The notes under the pieces: generated by a model
Seen by the model: the letters and a program-made list of their open reading frames with translations, nothing else
Databases searched by the model: none
What the model was told of the DNA's origin: nothing
Assembly (NCBI RefSeq): GCF_003797825.1
Contig: NZ_RKME01000005.1
Span: forward strand, 1-64,000
DNA from: Gordonia sp. OPL2
GTDB taxonomy: Bacteria > Actinomycetota > Actinomycetes > Mycobacteriales > Mycobacteriaceae
Direction: 5' to 3'
Length of the DNA: 64,000 nt
Part shown: one piece after another, positions 16,401 to 26,376 of the stretch
How the letters are laid out: each line of letters starts with the position of its first letter
Position numbering within the stretch: the stretch's first letter is position 1
Translations under genes and position numbers: made by a program

Positions 16401-19400
16401 TGTGACGCCTACGCCGACATCCTGGGCATCCCCGCCGTCGGACCGCGCGACAGCTTCTTCGCCCTCGGCGGACATTCCTTGTCCGCGAACCGTCTCGTCG
16501 CGCGGCTGGCCGCTCTCGGGATTCCTGCGACCATCCGGCAGATCTTCGATCACCCCGAACCGATCGATCTGGCCGAGATCCTGGTCAAGCCCTCGATCGA
16601 CGATCCGGCTCCGCCGGCAATAGGCGACCTGGCGGACTACGAGCTCGGAACCTGCGCACCGGCATCGTATGGGCAGCAGGCACTCTGGCTGACCGAGCAG
16701 ATGTCCGACGACCGCTCGGCCTATCGTGTCGGAGCCGTTTTCGACATCGACGGCACGATCGATGAGTCGACCTTGCAGCTGGCCGTGCGGGACCTGATCG
16801 AGCGGCATCCGATGCTGCGCACCGTCTATCGATGGGACGGCACCCAACTGCAGCAGCAGGTGCTCGACATCGACGAGGTCGACCACGCGGACGTGTTCCG
16901 GGTGCAGACTCCGTCCGGCGGACTCGGAGCCGACGGCGAGGTGGCCGAGACGATCCGCGAATTCCTCACCGCACCGATGGATCTGTCCACCGACACTCCG
17001 CTGCGAGTGTTGCTCGTACGCGCCGAGTCCGGCGACATGCTCGTCGTGTCCGGACATCACATCGCGACCGACGAGGGTTCCTTCCCGCTGGTCGTCGACG
17101 GGCTCGTCGAGGCCTACCGCCTGCGCGCCGCCGGGCGGGCTCCGGCGCGGAACCCGGGCACGGTGACGTACGCCCAGTTCGCGCGTCGCCACCGGGAGCT
17201 GCTCGGCGACCGGACCGAGCCGACCTCGCTCATCTCTCGCGATCTCGGGTTCTGGCGCAATCGATTCGCCGACCGCCCGTCGGTGCTCGACCTGCCACAC
17301 ACGACGCCTCCCGCGCCGGGACAGACCTACTCGGTCGCCAGCCGTCGCGTTCGCATACCGTCATCGATCGCCGGAGGACTACGCGCGTGGGGCAACGAGC
17401 ACACCGCCAGCCCGCTGATGGTGACGGAACTGCTCATCGGCATCGCGCTGAAGGCCTACGGCGCCGGTGATGTCATACCGCTGGGAAGTCCGGCGACGCT
17501 CCGAGACGACGAGCGCCTCGCGCAGGTCGTCGGATTCTTCGTCAACACCCTCGTCTTCACCGTCGAACTGTCGGATGCCATCGACGCCACCGCGGCGTTG
17601 ACCCGTGTCCGCGACGACAATCTGGAGGCCCTGTCACATCGCGCCACCCCATTCGAGTCGGTCGTCGACGCCGTCAGCGGCCCCGACGATGCAGCGCGCC
17701 GCACTGGGCGGACCCCGCTGTTCCAGGTGATGGTCGCCTATCGTGACGCCGGTGCGCGCCGCGAGTTCGACGCCTACCCGGCCACCCTGCGCCGGGTCGA
17801 CCGGGCCGATCTCCTCGATCGCATCGGGATGATCCCGGATTCGGACACAGCGAAGTTCGAACTCGTCTTCGGCGTGGAAGAGACCGCGGACGGGGAGTGG
17901 CTCCTCGGCGTCGATTACGCACGTGAACTGTTCGACGAGGCCACGATGGACGGGCTCATGGAGACTGTCGCCGCGATCGGTGCGGCCATCGCGGTGGACC
18001 CGTCGACCACCGTCGCCGAACTCGCGGGACTGTCGACGCGTGCCCTGACCGACACGGCCGAGCCCGTCGACGTCATCGCCGAGGCAGACCGTGAGGCAGG
18101 CGCGGAACTCGCGGCGCAGATCGGCGAGATCCGGCTGCCCATCGGCGAACCCGTTCCCGTGTGGGCGGTGCGCCGGGCCTACCTGGCCTGTGCGCCGATC
18201 ATCTTCGCTGCCGCGGACACCGCCACGACCACCGACACCGACCCCGCCGGAACCGTCGTCGCCGACGCACCGGTCCGCGGGCAGGATCCGCTGATGCCTG
18301 CGCACGCCGAGCATGCGATGGCGGTGGCAAGCGGCTTCACAATCGCCGACGACGCGGCGGACACGCTGTCACGCAGCGATATTGGGCTCGAGTGTGTCGT
18401 CGATGCGAACGGAATGGTCAGCGCTGGGCGACTGTCGATGCGCTATGGCGACCCCGTGATGGTGGACACCACCGCACAGGTGCTCGTGACGATCGCGACC
18501 GACCTGCAGACCGGCCAAGTGAGCAGCGCGCCGCATCCGGCGGTACCCGAGCCCTGCGACGTGACACGCCCGTGGGCCGATCTCGTCGACGATGATGCGC
18601 TCCTGGACGACGACTTCTGGGTCGAGTTCATCGAGGACACCGCCGACGCCGACACCTTCCGTCTCCCCGATGCCGGCAGTGCCGGGGACACGACGGTGAC
18701 GCGAACGGCCGAGGTGAGATGTCCGGTCCGCGAACGCTCGTCGGTGGACACGATGCTGACGGCGCTCGCGCTGATGCTCGGTGATCAGGCGGGATTCGAG
18801 GGGACGGACACGGTCGTCATCGATCTCGAGACGTCGGCCCGTGACACCGAGGCCGCCTGTACGCCAGGACGTCTGGTCCATCGATGCCCGATCGCGATCC
18901 CCACCGACCTCGACATCGACGATCCCGACGCCGCGCACCGCTCGATCAGCGAACTGCGCGTCTCTCCGGAACAGGCGCGGCAGTATCACGTGCTGCGGCA
19001 CGAGATCGTGCACACCCGCGACATGTTCGACGAGACGGATGACGCCGAGATCCTGTTGCAGGTGTTCGACACCGACGTGGAGTGTGGTCCCGGCAGCACC
19101 GAACTCGGCCGGTACCGACTGGTGGTGACGGCACACGTCGGTGCCGACGAGGGCGGCTCGCGCCGGGTACGGCTCTCTGCCGTCGGCGACGAAGGAATCG
19201 CGGAGGCCTCGGTGGACCTCGCAGTCATGGCCGACACCCTTGCCCGGCTCGGCGTGGAGACCGACGCGCAATTCCGCGCGCTGGTGCGCGAGGGCGCGGC
19301 GAACGCGGTGACCTCGGCCCACCCCGCCCCGCTTGTCGAGCTTCCGCCTGCCCACGCACATCGGGTGACCGACCTCTTCGGGCAGCCCGACGATGTACTG

Positions 19401-22400
19401 CCGGTGACGCCCCTGCAGGAAGGTCTTCTGTTCCACCTGCGGATGTCGGCCGAGCAGGGTGTCCCTGATCTGTATGCCTCGCAGGCGAAACTGCACCTGA
19501 GCGGTCCGGTCGACGTCGAGCGGATGCGGTCGGCCATCGCGGAGTTGCTACGGCGCCGGCCCAACCTGCGCGCCGGGTTCTGGACCCATGCCGATGCGAG
19601 CGTGGCCGTCATTCCCCGGACACAGGACGTCCCATTGCGGGTCGAACACGCGACACGCGGTGGGGTCGAGGCGATCCTGCGAGAGGAACGGGCACGCCCG
19701 TTCGCTGCAGAACGTCCACCGCTGATCCGATTCCTGCTCGTCGAGGAGGACCACGACACCTGGATCCTCGCAATCACGTTCGAGCACATCCTGATCGACG
19801 GCTGGTCCTATCAGTTGGTCCTGGGGGAGCTGCTGGCCCTCTACGACGACCCGACCGGGGCGACCCTCGCGGACCCGACCCCGTATCGCGACTACTGCAC
19901 CTGGCTGTCGGCGCAGGATGTGCCCGCCGCGGCGGCGGCCTGGGGGCGGTATCTGTCCGGGCTCACCGAGCCGACGCTGTTGCGTCCCGACGCCGTCGAC
20001 CGTGAGGCCGATCCGTCGGCCGCGCGCGATCATCACCGCGATCTCTCGCGCGAGACGACCGACCGTGTGCGTGCCCTGGCGCGCACGACAGGCACGACCG
20101 TGAGCACCGTGTTGCACGCGGCCTGGGGAATCACCCTGGCCCGTCTCACCGGATCATCGGACGTGGTATTCGGGACGACCGTGAGCGGTCGGCCCCCAGA
20201 ACTGCCGGGCTCGGACGAGATCGTCGGACTCCTCTTCAACACCGTGCCCGTCCGGGTCGAGCTGAATCCCTGGGACACGGTGGCCGATCTGCTGGCGCGA
20301 CAACAGCACGCCCAGATCGACGTCGTCGACGCCCCCTTCCTCAGCCTGGTCGACATCACCCGGGAAACCGGGCTGCACCAACTGTTCGACACGCTGTTCA
20401 TCACCCAGAATCATCCGGCGACGGACACCGATCGCGGATACGGTCCCGACCCGGTCCGCGTGACCGACACCGTCCTCGACGATTCGACCCACTATCCCGT
20501 CTCCTTCGCGGCGCATCCGGGCGAGACGATCCACCTGCGCTGTGCCTATCGCGGCGACGTGCTCGACGACAACGAGATCATCACTCTCACCGATCGTTTC
20601 GTATCGGTTCTCGAGGAGATGGCCTCCGAACCGACGGTGAGCGTCGGTTCGCTCGACGTGATCACCGCCGCGGAGCGTGGGAAGGTCTTGACCACCTGGA
20701 ACGACACCGGACGCGACGTCGCCGAGGTGACCGTCGCCGATCTGTTCGATCAGCAGGTGGCCCGCACCCCGGAGGCCGTGGCCGTGGTAGCCGGTGAACG
20801 CCGAATGTCCTTCGCCGAGCTCGGCTCGGAGGTCCATGCCACGGCGCGGCTGCTGATCTCGCGCGGGGTGGGTGTGGAGAGCCGGGTCGCACTGCTGCTC
20901 CCGCGGGACGAGCGCATGGTCGTGTCGATGTTCGCGGTGTTCGCCGCCGGTGCCGCCTATGTGCCGGTCGATCCGGATCACCCGGTCGAGCGGATCGCGT
21001 ACATGCTCGATGTCGCGGAACCGGCAGTCGTGCTGACCACCACGTCGCTACGCCCCTTGCTCGACGAGACCGTTGTCGACGTGATCGAACTGGACGGCGA
21101 GGCCGAGCGCGCTGCACTCTCCTCGACCGCCGACGTACCCCTGACCGCCGACGAACGCGGCGAGGTGCGCCCCGACAACCTCGCGTACGTCATCTTCACC
21201 TCGGGCTCCACGGGACGGCCGAAGGGTGTGGCGGTCGGCTACCGCGGGCTGACCAACATGTACGTCAACCACCAGGAGAAGATCTTCGATCGCGTCGTCG
21301 CCCATCAGGACGGGCGACGGCTGGCGATCGCACACACGACGTCGTTCTCGTTCGACGCCTCCTGGGAACAGCTGTTCTGGCTGCTCACCGGACATCACAC
21401 GCACATCATCGACGAGGAGATGCGCAAGGAACCGCTCGACCTGCTCGCCCATTACGACACGACGTCGATGGACGGATTCGATGCGACGCCGTCCTACATC
21501 GACGTCCTCGTGGAGAACGGACTTCTGGACCGCGATCGTCCGGCCGGCTTGTCGACGGCCGCCGACGGCACCGGTGTCGTGTTCGTCTCCCTGGGTGGCG
21601 AGGCCGTACCGGAAGCGCTGTGGCAGAAGCTGCGCGACGCGCCCGGCGTCGAGTCCTACAACCTGTACGGGCCGACCGAGTACACCATCAACGCCCTCGG
21701 CGCGGATCTGGCCGACAGTCCGTTCCCGACGCTCGGCGAGCCGATCGCCAACACCCGTGCGTACGTTCTCGATCGCGGGCTGCGCCCCGTGCCGCCGGGC
21801 GTGGTCGGCGAGCTCTACCTCGCCGGTGCGGGCACCGCCCGCGGCTACCTCGGCCAATCCGCCAAGACCGCAGAACGTTTCGTCGCCTGCCCCTGGGGTC
21901 GGGACGGGCAGGAGGGCGCCGGGGAGCGGATGTACCGGACCGGCGACCTGGTCCGCTGGAACAGCCGGGGCGCCCTGGACTATCTCGGGCGCAGCGACGA
22001 TCAGGTCAAGATCCGTGGATACCGGATCGAACCCGGTGAGATCGCCGATGCACTCGCGACACATCCGAGCGTCGCCCGCGCGGCGGTCGTCGCACGCACC
22101 GGGACCACCGGGCAAGCGCAGTTGAACGCCTACGTCGTCCCGTCTGATCCGACGGCGGGTACCGATTCGGCGGATCTGCGCGCACATCTGCGGGACAGGT
22201 TGCCCGACTACATGATCCCGGCCGGGCTGGGCGAGGTGACGGCCATCCCGCTCACGGTGAACGGCAAGATCGACACGCGCGCACTCCCGCCCCTCGACGT
22301 GGCCGGCGAGCACCACGAACCGCCGGCGACAGAGACGGAGCGGCAGGTCGCCGACCTGGTCGCGGACCTGCTGGGCCTGGAGTCCGTCTCGGTCGCGTCC

Positions 22401-23399
22401 TCGGTGCGCGATGCCGGCGGCAACTCGCTGGTCGTCATGCGGCTCGTGTCACGGCTGGCCGACATCGATGGCGGAGAGCAGATCACGGTCCGGGACCTGT
22501 TGTCGGGGGCCACCTTGCGGCAGATCGCCGAGCGTATCGACGCCGACGCGCCGCAGACGCCGGCCGCGGACGAGTCGTCGGCCGGCTGCCATCCACTGGT
22601 CGTCGAGTTCGCCCCGACGCGTAACGGCCGCGTACTGGTCTGTCCGCCGGAGGGATTCGGTCTGGTCATCCCGTACGCGTCGCTGTTGCCCCATCTGCCG
22701 GACGGATGGGGCCTGGTCGCCCTGCGTGACCCGGCCCAGGCGGATACACCTGTCCCATACCACGACATCGCGGAGATGGCGTCGCTGTATGCCGACGCGC
22801 TCGAGTTCATCGGGGTCGCCGGTCCATCCGGTCCGGACCTGCTCGGCTGGTCCTACGGTGGTCATCTCGCGTTCGCACTCGCGAAGGAACTCGCAGATCG
22901 GGATCGCCCGGTGTCGTCGCTGACGATCGTCGACGCATATCCGACGACTCCGCGCACCGACGGGCCGATGACATCCGACGAGGCGATCTCCGAGACCTTG
23001 CGCGGGATGCGCTCTGCGACCGGTGCATCCCACGACATCGGCGGCGCCGAACTGGTTCGACGAATGCTGGGTCTGTCCGAGAGTGCGGCCGGCGGCGCTG
23101 CTCTGGCGGGTGGCAACGATCCGGACGGTGACGAACACCGGGACATGTTCGACGCCTATGCCCGATGTGAGCAGATGTTGTCGGGCGGTACGGTCGGGGC
23201 AGTCGGGGTTCCGGCCGTTCTCATCGGATCGACGACCTCACGTACGGCGGATCTGCCGTCGATCTCGCAGGCCTGGCGAGCACACCTGCAGGACATCCGG
23301 AGCGTCGGCGAGTACCCGATCCCGCACGCCCGTCTCCTCGACGAGGCGTCGGTGCGCGACTGGGTGTCGATCGTCGACGAGGTATGGCATCGCCCATGA
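13413..23399 (+). CDS. NRPS1: C-A-T-C-E*-C-A-T-TE siderophore synthetase
   Basis: A 3328-residue non-ribosomal peptide synthetase (GTG 13413 or ATG 13416). Domains by approximate residue: C1 10-455, EntF-like, HHIVADA; A1 465-975 (FTSGSTG 613); T1 985-1060 (GGHSL); C2 1075-1540 (HHIATDE); E* 1560-1975, a decayed epimerisation-like domain; C3 1985-2420 (EHILIDG, catalytic His kept); A2 2430-2930; T2 2955-3030 (GGNSL); TE 3060-3328 (GWSYGG). C2 and E* have no A or T domain between them. By gapless alignment with GrsA, A1 has the pocket I-D-T-T-T-S-S-G-D-K, with Asp at 236 as in beta-amino-acid activation. A2 reads D-A-W/E-D-S-G-L-I-N-K and shares GLINK with hydroxyornithine codes. The TE should release or cyclise the siderophore. 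The operon encodes its export/import partners downstream. Confidence 0.92.
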   Translation: MMTSTTLPTARRIRATDAQAAMWFGHQMVGDSAAFVVAQSWELRGEVDVDLLRESLSVALTEAEGLSVTFDVDADAVTQDLSARAVGDVADIEVVDVADRTAAAEWMDRERRLPIDPSIGPCCAAAILTVDVDHAIVFLRAHHIVADAYGLTLLGRRAAQVYTARTAGEPVPDRWFGSLTDVVDEEASYRTSPRREADVAFWHSYGRGPGDVASLARRPGAGTVATSVRSHAVTVDPAISAEMAARAADSGTTWSDVLTALIGAWVASRRSSSEGAPVTVGFPIMNRFGSAALTVPVTAVNVVPIRLALGARTTPLAALDVVREAIAEVRGHTTLRGEDIARLGEGLRPAVWINIKPFGDELRFADVTATVGSLARGPVQELTVTGRRVTADGCIELQFDADAERYDDAELTGLAEGLAQFISAATEPDCWKRPIATLPADGVRRGGRHETGREIDNEDRTLDDLILTGRRPTLLTANCEISADELDVRVARLARLLIDRGVGPDDHVAVIPPRTDDLAVAVLAVLAAGAVCVPVDPAAPDARLRMMIDVAAPRLVVTSAAVAARSIVDGTVPVVALDDDDIATELSGSASDRVTDSDRHSRLLPAHTAVAIFTSGSTGHPKLVAVPHSALTNRLMWADREWDAATSIDPDRGVATPDTRIAKSSIGFIDGITELLDGLLAGARIVIAGDDEIADPSRLADLADASAATALTAVPSVAAAMLDRMDADADAEPDADTRRLPTIRRWTLSGEDLPARVVERVRAQGPSVIVNSYGSTEVTGDATYSDLSDSGSTVDIGTPVSNSVIRVLDPWMRPVGDGEPGELHVAGAQLARGYVGRADETASRFVADPWAQQPGTRLYRTGDRVVRRDGRLIYLGRTDHQITLRGLRIDPGEVESVLASLPGVAAAAVAVHELVDGEPVLVAYATPVDAEQPPVAADLRRQLADRLPRHLVPATIVHLDHLPTTPNGKLDRTALLAPDGEDHLSDNEVGDDVRLLCDAYADILGIPAVGPRDSFFALGGHSLSANRLVARLAALGIPATIRQIFDHPEPIDLAEILVKPSIDDPAPPAIGDLADYELGTCAPASYGQQALWLTEQMSDDRSAYRVGAVFDIDGTIDESTLQLAVRDLIERHPMLRTVYRWDGTQLQQQVLDIDEVDHADVFRVQTPSGGLGADGEVAETIREFLTAPMDLSTDTPLRVLLVRAESGDMLVVSGHHIATDEGSFPLVVDGLVEAYRLRAAGRAPARNPGTVTYAQFARRHRELLGDRTEPTSLISRDLGFWRNRFADRPSVLDLPHTTPPAPGQTYSVASRRVRIPSSIAGGLRAWGNEHTASPLMVTELLIGIALKAYGAGDVIPLGSPATLRDDERLAQVVGFFVNTLVFTVELSDAIDATAALTRVRDDNLEALSHRATPFESVVDAVSGPDDAARRTGRTPLFQVMVAYRDAGARREFDAYPATLRRVDRADLLDRIGMIPDSDTAKFELVFGVEETADGEWLLGVDYARELFDEATMDGLMETVAAIGAAIAVDPSTTVAELAGLSTRALTDTAEPVDVIAEADREAGAELAAQIGEIRLPIGEPVPVWAVRRAYLACAPIIFAAADTATTTDTDPAGTVVADAPVRGQDPLMPAHAEHAMAVASGFTIADDAADTLSRSDIGLECVVDANGMVSAGRLSMRYGDPVMVDTTAQVLVTIATDLQTGQVSSAPHPAVPEPCDVTRPWADLVDDDALLDDDFWVEFIEDTADADTFRLPDAGSAGDTTVTRTAEVRCPVRERSSVDTMLTALALMLGDQAGFEGTDTVVIDLETSARDTEAACTPGRLVHRCPIAIPTDLDIDDPDAAHRSISELRVSPEQARQYHVLRHEIVHTRDMFDETDDAEILLQVFDTDVECGPGSTELGRYRLVVTAHVGADEGGSRRVRLSAVGDEGIAEASVDLAVMADTLARLGVETDAQFRALVREGAANAVTSAHPAPLVELPPAHAHRVTDLFGQPDDVLPVTPLQEGLLFHLRMSAEQGVPDLYASQAKLHLSGPVDVERMRSAIAELLRRRPNLRAGFWTHADASVAVIPRTQDVPLRVEHATRGGVEAILREERARPFAAERPPLIRFLLVEEDHDTWILAITFEHILIDGWSYQLVLGELLALYDDPTGATLADPTPYRDYCTWLSAQDVPAAAAAWGRYLSGLTEPTLLRPDAVDREADPSAARDHHRDLSRETTDRVRALARTTGTTVSTVLHAAWGITLARLTGSSDVVFGTTVSGRPPELPGSDEIVGLLFNTVPVRVELNPWDTVADLLARQQHAQIDVVDAPFLSLVDITRETGLHQLFDTLFITQNHPATDTDRGYGPDPVRVTDTVLDDSTHYPVSFAAHPGETIHLRCAYRGDVLDDNEIITLTDRFVSVLEEMASEPTVSVGSLDVITAAERGKVLTTWNDTGRDVAEVTVADLFDQQVARTPEAVAVVAGERRMSFAELGSEVHATARLLISRGVGVESRVALLLPRDERMVVSMFAVFAAGAAYVPVDPDHPVERIAYMLDVAEPAVVLTTTSLRPLLDETVVDVIELDGEAERAALSSTADVPLTADERGEVRPDNLAYVIFTSGSTGRPKGVAVGYRGLTNMYVNHQEKIFDRVVAHQDGRRLAIAHTTSFSFDASWEQLFWLLTGHHTHIIDEEMRKEPLDLLAHYDTTSMDGFDATPSYIDVLVENGLLDRDRPAGLSTAADGTGVVFVSLGGEAVPEALWQKLRDAPGVESYNLYGPTEYTINALGADLADSPFPTLGEPIANTRAYVLDRGLRPVPPGVVGELYLAGAGTARGYLGQSAKTAERFVACPWGRDGQEGAGERMYRTGDLVRWNSRGALDYLGRSDDQVKIRGYRIEPGEIADALATHPSVARAAVVARTGTTGQAQLNAYVVPSDPTAGTDSADLRAHLRDRLPDYMIPAGLGEVTAIPLTVNGKIDTRALPPLDVAGEHHEPPATETERQVADLVADLLGLESVSVASSVRDAGGNSLVVMRLVSRLADIDGGEQITVRDLLSGATLRQIAERIDADAPQTPAADESSAGCHPLVVEFAPTRNGRVLVCPPEGFGLVIPYASLLPHLPDGWGLVALRDPAQADTPVPYHDIAEMASLYADALEFIGVAGPSGPDLLGWSYGGHLAFALAKELADRDRPVSSLTIVDAYPTTPRTDGPMTSDEAISETLRGMRSATGASHDIGGAELVRRMLGLSESAAGGAALAGGNDPDGDEHRDMFDAYARCEQMLSGGTVGAVGVPAVLIGSTTSRTADLPSISQAWRAHLQDIRSVGEYPIPHARLLDEASVRDWVSIVDEVWHRP

Positions 23400-23485
23400 C
23401 GACGCCCCCGGTGGCCAGACGCCACGAGACGTTGCCCGATCGGAACACCGTCGGGCACCTGAGAAAGAGATGGAGAACCGAGAAC

Positions 23486-24506
23486 ATGCGACGAAATCTA
23501 CGAGTGGTGACGGCCGCCGGTGTCGCGGTCGCGGCACTGGTCGCCTCCGGATGTTCGTCCGGCGCATCGGACGATGCAGGCAGTTCGGCCGATCAGGGCG
23601 CGACCCGCACCTTCGCCGCCGCCAATGGCAGTTTCGAGATCCCGGCGCAGCCGAAGCGCATCGTCGCCCTGTCGCGGGTGATACCGTCGCTGTTCATCGC
23701 GGATGCTGCCGTCGTCGGGGCCACATCGGGTTACGACACGAGCACCATCGTCGACGACGACGCGATCGCCCGGTACAAGGAGGTCGCCACCCTGTCGACC
23801 GGCTCGGCGAAGACGAATGCCGGTGGTGGCACGCAACTCTCGTACGAGCAGATCGCGGCGCTGAAACCCGATCTGATCATCTCGGGATTCCCGCAGAAGG
23901 CGTACAAGGCGTCGATCAGCGACGAACAACTGCAGGCGATCGCTCCGACGCTGAGCCTGGGTCCCGCCACGCCGACCGAATGGCGCGAGGTGGGGGAGAA
24001 GGCCGCTGATGCCGCCGGCAAGACCGACGAGTTCGATCAGCAGAAGGCCGAGTACACCGAGCTCGCCGACGAACTGAAGTCGAAGTACGCCGGGAGTATC
24101 GCGGGGAAGAAGTTCGCCGCGTTCTCCGTGTTCAACTCGACGCAGGCCGACTCCTACCAGCGTGAGTACGACGACTCGTTCACCACCAACATCGCCAACG
24201 ACATCGGGATCACCTTCCCCGGCGGCACGCCGAAGAAGACCTCGGAGATTGTGTCGATCGAACGGCTCTCCGACATGGCCGACGCCGATGTGATCGTCTA
24301 CCAGGTGAATCCGGACGGATCCCTGAAGTATCCGCGGATGCAGGAAGTACTCGACTCCGAGGCGTGGAAGAACCTGCCCGCAGTGAAGGCCGGTCGTGTG
24401 GTACCCGTGGTATGCGTCATCGGAGACCTACGCAGGTGCCATCAAGAGTCTGCAATCGCTGTCGGCAGGCCTCGACAAGTTGCCCGCGCCGACCACGGGG
24501 AGCTGA
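23486..24506 (+). CDS. Ferric-siderophore binding lipoprotein, frameshifted near its end
   Basis: This is the FecB/FepB-type periplasmic binding protein of the ABC importer encoded downstream. Start ATG 23486 gives a lipoprotein signal (MRRNLRVVTAAG, then LVASGC with the lipid Cys). The binding fold follows: RIVALSRVIPSLFIADAAVVG, ...IAALKPDLIISGF, ...ADVIVYQV. The expected C-terminus (WYASSETYAGAIKSLQSL...) is present, but in another frame from about 24405 on, ending at TGA 24506. The original frame instead runs on to 24673 through repeat DNA, giving an Arg-rich tail. This is either a genuine one-base frameshift, which would spoil the last helix, or a sequencing error. It sits 87 bases after NRPS1. 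Confidence 0.8.
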
Positions 24507-24513
24507 CACCTGA

Positions 24514-26376
24514 TTGTCTGACCACACACGCCCCTCGGTCCCCGAGGAGCCCGCGAGGAACGAGCCTGCGGCACCGGTCCCTGAGGAGCCCGCGAGGATC
24601 GTGCCTGCGGCATCGGTCCCTGAGGAGCCCGCGAGGAACGAGCGCGCGTCACGAAGGGCCCCCGTCGGGCTGATGCGCATCATCCGTCCGGTCCGGACGC
24701 AGGTGATGGCGTCGATGTTGCTGCAGATGCTCTGCGCGGTCATGGTCGTCGGGGCGTACATCGCGATCGTCGCCGCGGTGCGGCGGCCGGCGGATACGGG
24801 AGAGGTCTCGTGGACGCCGGTCGTCGTCGCATCGCTGCTGTTCCTGGCGGTCCCTGTGGTCCACGCCTGCTCGTACTCGGCGAGTTTCGCGGCGAGCCGG
24901 CGGATCGAACTGCGTCTGCGCACCGAGGTGACCGATCACGTGTCGCGGATTCCGTTGGGCTGGTTCACCAGCGGGTCAGCGGTCACGCGACTGCGCAAGA
25001 CGGTCAACTCGGACATCGCTGCGGTGACCGGCATGATCGGGGAGGCGCTGCCGAACACGGCGCGGTACAGCACGGTCACCGTCGTCGCGTTCGGCTATCT
25101 GTTCACGGTCTCGTGGATTCTGGCCGCCGTCGTCGCCGTGCCCGTGGTGATCGCCTCGGCCGTCGAATGGCGAAGGATGGGAATGACATCCGAGGCGGAC
25201 CGTCGACACGAGGAGACGACCGCGGAGCTGTCTGCGCGGACGACCGAGCTGACCCAGGGCATCGGAGTCGCCAAGATCTTCGGTATGGCCGACCGCGAGA
25301 ACAATCGATTCCGCAGAGCAGCCGACGCCTACGCCGACAGTTATCTCCGCCGCGAGATCGACCAGCAGCGGCGAGGACGCGTCACGTCGGTGCTGGCGTC
25401 GTGGATGTCGATCCTCTCGATCGTCGTCGTCGGTGGTACCGCGCTCGTCTCGGCCGATCTCATCGACGCGGTGGATGTCGTCGCGTTCCTGATGCTGTCA
25501 TGGATCGTCTCGCGCGGGGTGTGGGCACTGCCGATGGCGTTGATGACGTGGCGCCGGGCGAGGAACGTGCTGGGCGGTGTCGACGCGATACTCGGCATCC
25601 CGCCGCTGCCCACTCCCGACGAGGCGCCCCGGATGCCGACGGCGCCCGTCACGGTCACCTTCGACCACGTCGGATTCGGATACACACCGGACGAACCGAC
25701 GCTGCAGGACATCTCGCTGCGCCTGGCACCCGGGACGACGACCGCTCTCGTCGGTGCCTCCGGTTCGGGCAAGTCGACCCTCGCGCGTCTCGTCCCGCGG
25801 TTCTGGGATGTCGACACCGGGTCGATCCGGATGAACGAAACCGATGTCCGGGATCTCGCGCCCACGGGCCTCTACCGGTTGGTCTCGTTCGTCTTCCAGG
25901 ACGTCACCCTCATGCGTTCCTCGGTGGCGGACAACATCCGGCTCGCCCGACCCGACGCCGACCAGGCCACCGTCGAGGCCGCCGCGCGAGCCGCACGGAT
26001 CCACGATCGGATCGAACGTCTGCCACGGGGGTATGACTCGGTGGTCGGTGTCGACGCCCATTTCTCCGGCGGTGAGGCCCAACGCATCTCGATCGCTCGC
26101 GCTCTCGTCGCCGACACCCCGGTCGTCGTCCTCGACGAGGCGACCTCCGCGGCCGACCCGGAGTCCGAGGCCGCGGTCGGGCATGCATTGGCCAGGTTGA
26201 TGGAGGGCCGGACGGTCCTCACGATCGCGCATCGGCTCGCCACCATCGCCTCCGCGGACCAGATCGTGGTGCTCGACCATGGTCGTGTGGCCGAGATCGG
26301 CACCCACGACGAGCTGACCATCGCCGACGGTCATTACGCGCGGATGTGGCGGGCGGATCGGATGGCGTTGCGATGA
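24514..26376 (+). CDS. IrtA/B-like ABC half-transporter 1 with repeat-encoded N-terminus
   Basis: This is a type-IV (exporter-fold) ABC half-transporter. In mycobacteria the IrtAB pair of this type imports ferric siderophores. Six membrane helices span about residues 55-345 and the ATPase about 370-620: Walker A GASGSGKS, signature FSGGEAQ (a variant of LSGGQ), Walker B VVVLDEATS, and H-loop AHR. Start is TTG 24514, with GGGGAG 10 bases before it. The first 45 residues are three 13-residue repeats (VPEEPARNEPAAP type) encoded by the interspersed repeat. ATG 24673, at the true start of homology, would avoid them. The stop overlaps the next start (ATGA), so the two half-transporters are coupled and probably form a heterodimer. 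Confidence 0.82.
   Translation: MSDHTRPSVPEEPARNEPAAPVPEEPARIVPAASVPEEPARNERASRRAPVGLMRIIRPVRTQVMASMLLQMLCAVMVVGAYIAIVAAVRRPADTGEVSWTPVVVASLLFLAVPVVHACSYSASFAASRRIELRLRTEVTDHVSRIPLGWFTSGSAVTRLRKTVNSDIAAVTGMIGEALPNTARYSTVTVVAFGYLFTVSWILAAVVAVPVVIASAVEWRRMGMTSEADRRHEETTAELSARTTELTQGIGVAKIFGMADRENNRFRRAADAYADSYLRREIDQQRRGRVTSVLASWMSILSIVVVGGTALVSADLIDAVDVVAFLMLSWIVSRGVWALPMALMTWRRARNVLGGVDAILGIPPLPTPDEAPRMPTAPVTVTFDHVGFGYTPDEPTLQDISLRLAPGTTTALVGASGSGKSTLARLVPRFWDVDTGSIRMNETDVRDLAPTGLYRLVSFVFQDVTLMRSSVADNIRLARPDADQATVEAAARAARIHDRIERLPRGYDSVVGVDAHFSGGEAQRISIARALVADTPVVVLDEATSAADPESEAAVGHALARLMEGRTVLTIAHRLATIASADQIVVLDHGRVAEIGTHDELTIADGHYARMWRADRMALR
24518..24658 (+). repeat. Interspersed repeat array, three 39-base units
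   Basis: Three head-to-tail units of 39 bases, each beginning near CGGTCCCTGAGGAGC and continuing CCGCGAGGAACGAGC, end in GCGTCACGAAGGG (24646-24658). The 39-base period keeps the reading frame (13 codons). No left-hand inverted end is seen here. It lies at the junction of the frameshifted binding-protein gene and the ABC gene. Confidence 0.8.
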
